Below are positions 13,601 through 22,600 of a DNA stretch of 64,000 nt, one piece after another. The notes under the pieces were generated by a model. That model saw only the letters and a program-made list of their open reading frames with translations. It did no database searches and was not told the origin of the DNA. Origin of the DNA: Diphasiastrum complanatum (Eukaryota; Streptophyta; Lycopodiopsida; Lycopodiales; Lycopodiaceae); assembly GCA_029204225.1 (NCBI GenBank), contig CM055092.1, positions 101,150,433-101,214,432 of the forward strand, in the 5' to 3' direction. The stretch's first letter is position 1. The number at the start of each line of letters is the position of its first letter. The position numbers were made by a program, and so were the translations under genes.

Positions 13601-16600
13601 CTAGGGTTCGGCACTGGTTACGAGCTCGTAACACCTTTGCTTGCGGACCAGGCTCGTGCTCTTGCTGCACTTATTGATTCCTCTGTTACAGTTGCTGATA
13701 TACCAGGACCTGCTGCTTGATCCTATGCTGCCTCTTCATTTCACGACGAGGCTTTCTTTTGTGTCGGGGAGAGTTATGGACTTGGCTATTTACATTCGCC
13801 ACGTCCATTCGGATCTACTTTATATTACCTTTTATGCGTAAGCAGGCCCTGGTGTTACGAGCTCGTAACCAGTGCCGAACCCTAGGGAACACAGATAGGT
13901 CAGATACCACAGTCAGGGTCGTGTCCAGTGTACATGACCAACAGGGCAAGACAGTGTGAGTAGTGTGCCCCAGCACGGTCCATAGCCATGGCGGGCCTAA
14001 CACAGCCTAGGGACCCTGTCAGCAGGATAGGGCCCCCAGTTGGGTCCCGACGTGCAGTCGACCACGTCAGTGCCACGTGGCCGACACTTGGCAGTTGCAT
14101 GCTACCAGTCCTCACACTGGGCTAGGAGGGGCTTACTCTATATCAGGGAGTAGGCAAGGTTGGGTGGATCAGTTAGTGTTTGCCCTACTGTGGTGTTAGG
14201 ATCTATTACACTGGTATCAGAGCCATCTCCATCCTAGGGAGTTAGGAGCAGCAGTAGAGAAAACTATCAGAAGATAGGAAGTGTTTCTCAGATTCTCAGA
14301 GAGGAATAGAGGAGGAGGATCGTTGTAGGAGCAGCCTTCAAACTTCTGATTTCCACTGACAAATCACAGTAGCAAGGAGTCAGATTCCAAGTGTAGGTAA
14401 CTCGCTGAAAAAACAGCTGTTTCTCACTGAGTTCAGAGGATTCTCTATAGTTTTCCCAGCGAAATTAGAGTAGGAAGAAGCCAGCACCTCCATCGCTGTA
14501 CAGTCAGAGACCTGCATCTGATTTCCAGGGAAAAAGTTACTGGTTCTCAGCGAGTTTGAAGCCAAAAAAGAGGAGCAGGGCCAGCGCTGCCAGTGCTTCT
14601 GAAAATCTGGTTTTTGGACAAGTTTTTGGGCCCCAGCGTTAGAGATTTGGAGCAAGAGGATTCCTACCAGACCAGCGAGTAGGAGACTTCTGAAATTTCA
14701 GAATTCAGAAGGGTTTTTGGACTTCAGATTTGCCATTTTGTGGACAAATTGAGATGCTGTCAGACCAGCGAGGGGGGATAGCAAAAGTTTCAGATCTTGT
14801 TGCACATTTTCCAACCTCAAATCAGATTGAGAAAGAAGCTGAGGAGGGCTTTTCTGTATTCTCTCTGTGGAAGTACAGTTCTCAGAAAGAGCTAAGTTTC
14901 CTTTCCCTTGTACAGTTGTAAATTAGTCTTTTAGACTTTTTTTTCCTTCAAAAGTTAAGGTAGCTCTCTTTCAGTTCCGAAGATGACCACTCCTCAGGGA
15001 CCTGATCAACCCCCGGAGAGAGGCTTCGACGAACTTGAAACAGAAGCCTTGGCTTACAGAAAAGGGAAGGAACCCATGGAAGTAGAAGAACAGGAACAGT
15101 TCGCCGAAGAACTCGACGAACTGGTTACCAAGGAGCAGTTCCTCCAATTGGTAACAGAAGTGGATGAACTGAAGTTGGCATTAGCCAATTTCAAGTCCAG
15201 TGTGGACGACTCGTTCGCTGAACTCAAAAACTTGATTTTGAGTTCCGCGAAAGGAAGCCTTCCCTCCACTTCTCAGTTATCCCCTTCTCCACTTCCATCA
15301 GTTTCGGGTGAGACCTTACGGTCTCACCCCAGTGTTTTTAAAGATTTAAAGCCTCCTACTTTTAATGGGGAAGAGAAGGATAGAAATGCAGATATTCTAC
15401 AAACCTTCCTCAGCAAATGGAAGAACATTCATGCTCTGAAACAGACCCCTGACCATTTGCAAGCTATTGAGGCCAGTCTTTCCTTAGGGCCTATGGCCTA
15501 TAAGTGGTGGTTAAATCTCCAGGAGACTGGGCAGACTCCCCGGTCATGGAAAGTTTTTGAAGAAGCTTTCCTAAGAGAATTTCTACCAGAGAATGAACTG
15601 GATAGAGCCTGGGAAGCCTGGGAAAGAACAGTAATGGATAAATCCCTCATCCAATATATCTCGCAGTATCGAGAAGCAATTTTAAAGATTAAAAATATGG
15701 ATGACTATCAAAAAATCAGGGGATTTGTCCGTGGCCTCAAAGATGAATATAAAGTAGAGGTCCAGAAAAACTCGCCTACTACCCTTGAGCAAGCTCTCAA
15801 ATATGCTCAAATCTATGATGATTCAGTGGGTAGGAAGAGAGCGAAACAGCAACCACTTTCTGAGCAGCTTCCTCAGAAAGACTTTCAATTTAAAAAGAAA
15901 TTTTTAAAAAGAAAGAAAGAAGATAAATTTAAAGGTGAAGCTCCTCAGAAACACCCTTCACTCATACAGCCCTTAAAACCAGATGATTTTGAGAAAGCCA
16001 AACAAGAACGTTTGTGCTTTGTGTGTATGGGCAAGGGACACACAGTCAGACAGTGTCCCAAGGGGCCTTTCACTAAAAACGATAAGAAAGATAAAAAACA
16101 AGTTCATCTTGTTCAGACTGTATGTTTCCCCAGTGACTCGGCAGCTTCCGAGATCAAAGTGTATCATGAAGACCATGAACACTGTTGCCAGCTGACCTCT
16201 GCAATGCTAGCGAGACCCTTCAGCTTTGGGCCGCATGACCTAGTACGTATGCATGGGAAAGTTGGTAACCAGTCAGTAAGAGTCATGGTTGATGATGGGG
16301 CAACCCATAATTTCATCAACCACACCCTGGTTAAAAAGCTTAAACTATCAGAGGTACCTAGTCAGCATAGGTACATAGTTTCATTAGCTAAGGGTGAAGA
16401 TAAAAAAATATGGGAAACTATGGTAAGTAAGTTAAATCTTGGTATTCAGGGGTACCAAGATGAAATAAACTTTCAGATAATGCACCTGGATCGAACAGAC
16501 ATTGTTCTCGGGAGAGATTGGCTCTACAGTTTAGGACCTTCCCTCCACATAAACTATCAGGAGAACACCCTCAGCTTTCAGCATAAAGGCCGAGAGATCC

Positions 16601-19600
16601 AGTTGCATGGGGAGCATGATGTTCCCAACAGCCCTATGGTCTGCAGTTCAGAGCTCTGTCAGCTAATCGGAGACGAAGACCATCAGGTATTCTTATGTGA
16701 CTTTCAGTTTATTCCTGAAGTTTCTATTTCCAGTTCTATTCAGCAGAAAATCAGTAAATTAGAAACTTTATTGTCTAAATTTAAAGATGTTTTTCCTGAA
16801 GATTTGCCACATGGTTTACCACCTAGCAGAGAGGTAGATCATGTAATAAACCTAGTACCAGGTACAGCACCTGTTTCTAAACCTCTGTATCGGGTCAGCC
16901 GAACAGAGGATGAAGAAATAACTAGGCAGTTAACAGACTATCTTGGGAAAGGCCAAATTCAGACCAGTAGTTCACCATGGGCCTCACCAGTCCTGTTGGT
17001 GAAAAAGAAAGAGGGGTCTATGCGTCTTTGCGTAGATTACAGAGCCCTCAATAAAGTCACAATTAAGAATAAATACCCTATGCCTCGGGCAGACGAGTTG
17101 TTTGATCAACTCGACGGGGCTAAGTTTTTCAGCAAAATAGACCTCAGATCGGGATATCATCAAGTCCGTATAAAATCGGAAGATGTCTCGAAAACAGCTT
17201 TTAGGACTCGTCACGGTCATTATGAGTTTAAGGTGATGCCATTTGGGCTCACAAATGCTCCAGCTACCTTTATGACCTTGATGAACAGTGTCCTCAGACC
17301 ATACTTGGGTAAGTTTGTAGTCGTATTTTTAGATGACATCCTCGTCTACAGCAAAACAAGGAAGGAGCATCTAAAACACCTCAGAAAGGTGTTTCGACTA
17401 CTCAGAAAGCATAAGCTTTATGCTAAACAATCCAAGTGTGAATTCTTCGTTGAAGAAGTAGCATATTTGGGTCACATTATCTCTTCAGATGGGATTAAGA
17501 TGGACCCAAATAAGGTTAAAGCCATACTCAGTTGGCTGAGACCTCAGAATATTTTGGAACTTCAAATCTTTCTTGGTCTGGCGGGATATTACAGACGATT
17601 TGTCAAGGAATATGCTCAGATAGCAGTTCCTATGACAAATCTTCTTAAGGGGAAGGGAAAGGAGTTCATTTGGGAGTCCGCACAATAGGAGAGCTTTGAT
17701 GCTCTCAAAACAGCCTTAGCTATAGCACCAGTCTTAAAAGTCGTCGACCCCAATCAGCCATTTGTGGTCGAAACAGATGCTAGCAACTTTGCAGTAGGTG
17801 CCGTGCTAACTCAGGGTGGACGACCAGTTGCGTTCGAGAGTAAAAAACTCGAGCCAGCTCAGACTAGGTACAGTGCCTATGAAAAGGAACTCTTTTCTAT
17901 AGTCCATGCCCTTAAGACTTGGAGGCATTATTTGTATGGTGCCAACTTTGAGGTCCTGACAGACCATGAGAGTCTCAGATACCTTTGCAATCAACCTGAG
18001 CTTAGAGGTCGGAAAGCTCGTTGGGCAGAGTTGATGCAAGAGTTTGACATGTCTATCAGATATAGGCGTGGAAAATTCAATACAGTAGCAGATGCCCTTA
18101 GCAGAATGCCTATGATAAACGAGCTGAGTTTTACTCAGATTCGTAATGAGTTACTCGAGTCCTTGAGAGGGAAATGCCAGCATGATGTATTCTTCTCTAT
18201 TATCTGGAACTCAGTCCAGAACAGACAGTTACAGACTCCAGAACCAGTTCCCGGGGCTGGTGCCAGTTCATCCAAGAATACGGCAGCTTCCGTTGAGGAT
18301 GATGATGAGTCCGAGTATACGTCGTCAGATGACGTTGAGGATTCTGAGCCTGTATTACCCAAGCAAACCCCTGTGGTTGAGGGTCAGTTGACTCAAGGAT
18401 TCAAATGGAAATAGTATTCCATTCAGGATGAGTACTTGCTCTATAGAGATAGAGTATGTGTCCCCAATTCAGAGGATTATAGGCAGCAGGTCCTATATGA
18501 ATGTCATGACAATCCTAGCGCGGGACACCCAGGCATACAGAAGACCTATGAGCTTCTTCGTAGGCAATTTTTCTGGCCCAGTATGAAAAAGGACGTCCAC
18601 CAGTATGTAACCAGTTGCCAGAAATGTCAAGTAAATAAAGCAGAGCGTTTAAAGGCAGGAGGGTTGTTGCATCCCTTAGAAATACCAGCTGGTAAATGGG
18701 AGAGTATCTCCATGGATTTTATAGTAGGCCTGCCTAAAACCCAAAAGGGTAATGACGCTATATGGGTCACAGTTGACCGTCTGACCAAAATGGCTCATTT
18801 TATTCCGACCAAAACAACCGTTAGAGCTCCAGAGTTAGCGAGGTTGTTTGTAGACGGGCTATTTAAATTGTACGGTCTACCTTCCGGCATAGTCAGCGAC
18901 CGGGACAGTAAGTTTACTGGAAATTTTTGGAGGGCAGTATTCCATCATCTCCATACTAAACTTAATATGAGTACCACCGACCATCCACAGACGGACGGTC
19001 AAACAGAAAGGGTAAATCAAGTGCTGGAGGATATGCTTCGTGCATACGTCAGCAAGAGGCAGACTAATTGGGAGGAGTATCTCTCGATATTAGAGTTTGC
19101 TTACAACAGTACCAAACATTCAGCTACGGGATACAGCCCATTTATGCTGATGTACGGTTTTCAGCCACGCTCACCCACAGCTGTAGGGTTTAAACAAGAA
19201 AAAGTTGAAGCAGCCAGAAACTTTTTAGAAGACCTAAACAAGATGATAGAACATGCTAAGCGTAGCATTAGACAATCCCAGGATCGAGCCAGGCATTATG
19301 CAGATCCACACAGACGGGATGTGCAGTTCTCCACTGGTGAGAAAGTCTACTTGAGAGTCCCAGTTGACTCTAAAACCCTCAAATCAGGAGTGTGTGCTAA
19401 GTTGTCTCCAAGGTATTGTGGTCCCTTTACCATCAGTAGGAGACTAGGCGAGGTCACTTATGAACTAGAACTCCCACACAGCAGTAAGGTTTTTCCAGTC
19501 TTTCATGTAAGTCAGTTACGAAAAGCCTTAACCAGATCAGATAATCTGGTAGGGGACAGTGTTCTAGTTCTCCCATTGGATCCTCAACAACCTCCACATG

Positions 19601-22600
19601 AACCAGAGGAGATTCTTGATAGTAGAGAGACGCAGACTCGTCATACTCTATACCGAGAATATCTGGTTAAGTGGAATGATCAGCCTGTTGAGAATGCCAC
19701 TTGGGAAAGAGGCAGCGTCCTTCGCAGGATTTTTCCAGACTTTTTCTTAGAGGACCAAGACGGTTCTTAAGGGGGAGGGAGTGTTACGAGCTCGTAACCA
19801 GTGCCGAACCCTAGGGAACACAGACAGGTCAGATACCACAGTCAGGGTCGTGTCCAGTGTACATGACCAACAGGGCAAGACAGTGTGAGTAGTGTGCCCC
19901 AGCACGGTCCATAGCCATGGCGGGCCTAACACAGCCTAGGGACCCTGTCAGCAGGATAGGGCCCCCAGTTGGGTCCCGACGTGCAGTCGACCACGTCAGT
20001 GCCACGTGGCCGACACTTGGCAGTTGCATGCTACCAGTCCTCACACTGGGCTACGAGGGGCTTACTCTATATCAGGGAGTAGGCAAGGTTGGGTGGATCA
20101 GTTAGTGTTTGCCCTACTGTGGTGTTAGGATCTATTACACCTGGGCCCTCTATTTTATTGTTAACTGACATTTAGACTGTATGGTTGGCCTTGGGCCCTA
20201 TTATTCATTTATTGAGATATTACCTTGAAGGGGGGCCCTCTTGGAGGGCGCACTATTTTCCCTCCTAGTTGACTCTTATCCTCTAGACCCCGTTTTAGGG
20301 CTTCCTGTTGGGTATAAGTAGGGCTCCAGTGTCATTTTCATTTTCAGCTGATGATATGGATCTCTCTCCTTTAGCCTCCTTAGTCTCTCCTTTTTGTGCT
20401 TTCTAGGATTAAGTCTCGCTTTTATGCTACTCTCTAGATTACTTGTGGATCCGTTCGTAACTTATGCATAATAACAATAAAAGAATGGACGCATCGAATG
20501 TAATGAGCCAAGTCCATAACTTTTTCACACTCAAATCTATTATTGAGGAGACTAGATCCAAACGAGAGTGTGTACATTGTTGTTTCATGGATTTCCAAAG
20601 AGCTTTTGATTCCATTTCAAGGAACTTATCCAAAGATACAAGACCTTGGTTCTAGCTAGATACAGTATTGGCGATTACGGCTCTATACGAGAGAGTGATA
20701 GGCTGTTTTCGATCAAAGGAGCAAATCACACTGCTGGTTGATAGTACCATTGGAGTGAAGCAACGACCTTCACTATCCCCTACCTTGTTTGGAATGTACA
20801 TTGATGAGTTGGAGAGGATAATTGTGCAGGATGGAGGGGAGTGATGTGCTTTATGTGACCTGCTGATTTCTATGCTTTATGTTGATGATGTGGTACTCAT
20901 GTCGTAGTCTAGAGAGGGATTACAGAGACACCTTAATGTATCTTGTTCTTTTTGTTCACATTGGGGATTGACGGTGAACATTGCGAAGACCAAAGTTACG
21001 GTCTTCAATACCCCCAAGCATTCATGCAGAGAAAGGAGCTTTTAGGGACTGGTCATTCTTTGGATGTAGTCTCTCCATATGCATACCTTGGTGTCCTTTT
21101 CGCAGGTCTAAATTCCGATATGAGAAGACAGGCAGCCCTAGCCAAGGTAGGGAAGGTATGTGCAACGCATACCTTTAAGAGGGATCTATCTTTAGGCGCA
21201 TCTTTGAGATTCTGGAGTATTTGTACAAAAGTTTTCCCCTTACAATAAAATTACGGAACATTCTTGAGAAAACCTCATAACAAGCATAAGATTTGCTTAA
21301 GCTTCCAAACAATCCATTGATATTAAGAGGCGATCTCATCTCACTAGACAAGAAACCAACAGACCTAGGTGGGATCTTCTAGATCCTAGAGAGCATCTGA
21401 GTAGAACCAAACCAAAAATGGCTCTTAAGGCACCCCAATAAGGGTTCCATAATGACAGCAATTGTTCTTATAACTGTAAGTAGAGAACATTAATGTTATA
21501 AGGTTGGAACCTGGGGAGCAAGAAGCTTGGGATCACAGAACTGGAGCTGCATTCAAAACACTTCTACAAGAGGCAGCAAAGCCTTTAAAAGAACATTCCT
21601 TTCCAGGTACTAAAATTGTTGAAAACTTGGGCATTGGGCCACACAGGCCAAGTACTCATATCCTGCCCCAACCTCCTAGCCACTAATGTGTGACCTTTTT
21701 TATTGCAACCAGTGGCCACCACACATTTACTTTTGAAGCGTAGTTCATTATAACTGCTCCATTTGCTTATGGGAAAAATGAGACAAAATGAACATTTTGA
21801 ATTCTTGCTTGGGCTTGTCTAGGGGACCAACATTAATTAGCACCTCGAGGTAGTTTGGCATGTGCAAGTCATTATATTCATATCTCAACAATCTAGGTGC
21901 TTGTGCTTATGATTATCCAAAAAAAAACATAGACCTCTAGATAACAATTTATCACGTTCACCCCGGCAGTTGATTTATGTAAACACAATGAGAAGGGCAT
22001 ATAAGTATAGACCTCATAAACTTAGCACATAATGTAGACACGGGCGGCTACTGACAGAAACTACAAAAAGTGCTTCAGAGAACTCCACTGGCACATCAAT
22101 TTAGTTTGACAACTTGGTACCATTAGTGTTTGTATCACCGGCAGGGAAAAATGCTGTCACTTTCCTTTGGCCAGTTGCCTTTCCTTCCCCTTTAACCCAG
22201 CCTGCAAACAAATTCCAATTCTATACCATAAGAAAAGCAGCTTCTCAGCGATTTTAGAAGTGGGAGAGCTAGCTAGACGTGGAAATTTTGTAGCAAACTA
22301 AAGTCATGCTAGTCAATGTTGAAAATAAGAAAAGAGCGAAGAAGGATCTTCCTAAGTTCAACCTTCTGGAACATATAATGAGTAACCTTGTTCTTCATCC
22401 TTGTACAATTTGAGTTGATCTCCAAAATCTGCACTGACAAAAGGATTAATAAATCTCAGAGTTTTTATTGCACGTAAATAATAAGTAATGGGTAAACGTG
22501 TGGGCCCAGGATTTTCCAAATTCAAGTCCCCGCTCGAGGGTGGAACCCGAAAGCCAGGCAAACCTGTCGGCCCTTGCCTTTTCCCTTCTTATTAAAAACC

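Larger units (their letters stand above)
8883..13633 (+). mobile_element. B1: rearranged B-family chromovirus with duplicated gag and an inverted 5' LTR
   Basis: Compared with intact B2, the order is: gag from about residue 36 through the zinc knuckle (8883-9867), a 13-base scrap of the polyprotein's 3' end (9868-9880), gag again from near its start onward through protease, RT and RNase H (9881-13241), then in reverse orientation leader, primer site and a full LTR (13242-13633). Integrase and chromodomain are missing. The junctions have only short matching bases. The left end is not an LTR end, so this is not a simple insertion. It is highly similar to B2, so it is also young. Confidence 0.8.
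13853..20139 (+). mobile_element. B2: complete Ty3 chromovirus, recent insertion with CCTGG target-site duplication
   Basis: 6,287 bases with all parts in order: 358-base LTRs that differ at only two positions, primer site, one long polyprotein frame (gag, protease, RT, RNase H, integrase, chromodomain), polypurine tract and 3' LTR. CCTGG flanks it at 13848-13852 and 20140-20144. The C-terminal chromodomain makes it a chromovirus. Near-identical LTRs show a recent insertion, yet the frame has TAG at 17686 and 18412, so this copy cannot make a full polyprotein unless both are read through. It lies inside A1's 3' LTR, antisense to the PsbP-domain gene. Confidence 0.95.
7070..20462 (+). mobile_element. 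Element A1: Ty3 chromodomain element, interior replaced, 3' LTR interrupted by B2
   Basis: Layout: 5' LTR (7070-7511), primer site (7512-7523), leader, gag N-terminal half (8212-8882), then B-family sequence (8883-13633), then A's own polyprotein end (13634-13771), then the 3' LTR split by the B2 insertion (13772-13852 and 20145-20462). Joining the LTR halves across B2 restores continuity with the 5' LTR, so the nesting order is clear. The middle of A (rest of gag, protease, RT, integrase) is gone. LTRs are clearly diverged, so A1 is much older than B2. No target-site duplication is visible (CTGTG before, TATGC after). Confidence 0.75.
4637..22120 (-). other. Giant intron 4 of the PsbP-domain gene, filled with nested retrotransposons
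   Basis: Defined by the donor after exon 4 and the acceptor before exon 5. It contains element A2, element A1 with chimera B1 and insertion B2, and a LINE relic. A2 is in the gene's orientation; A1, B2 and the LINE are antisense. The ends that lie outside elements (4637-4890 and about 21290-22120) show no coding sequence I recognise. If the gene is expressed, the transcript must cross antisense LTR promoters and terminators. Confidence 0.75.

Noticed and set aside
13371..14115. Open frames on both strands reading MRTGSM-like proteins, repeated at 19829-20044
   Set aside because: They are translations of the B-family LTR, which occurs three times here.
21504..21686. Plus-strand 60-codon open frame in intron 4
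   Set aside because: No domain, no splice context, antisense to the host gene.
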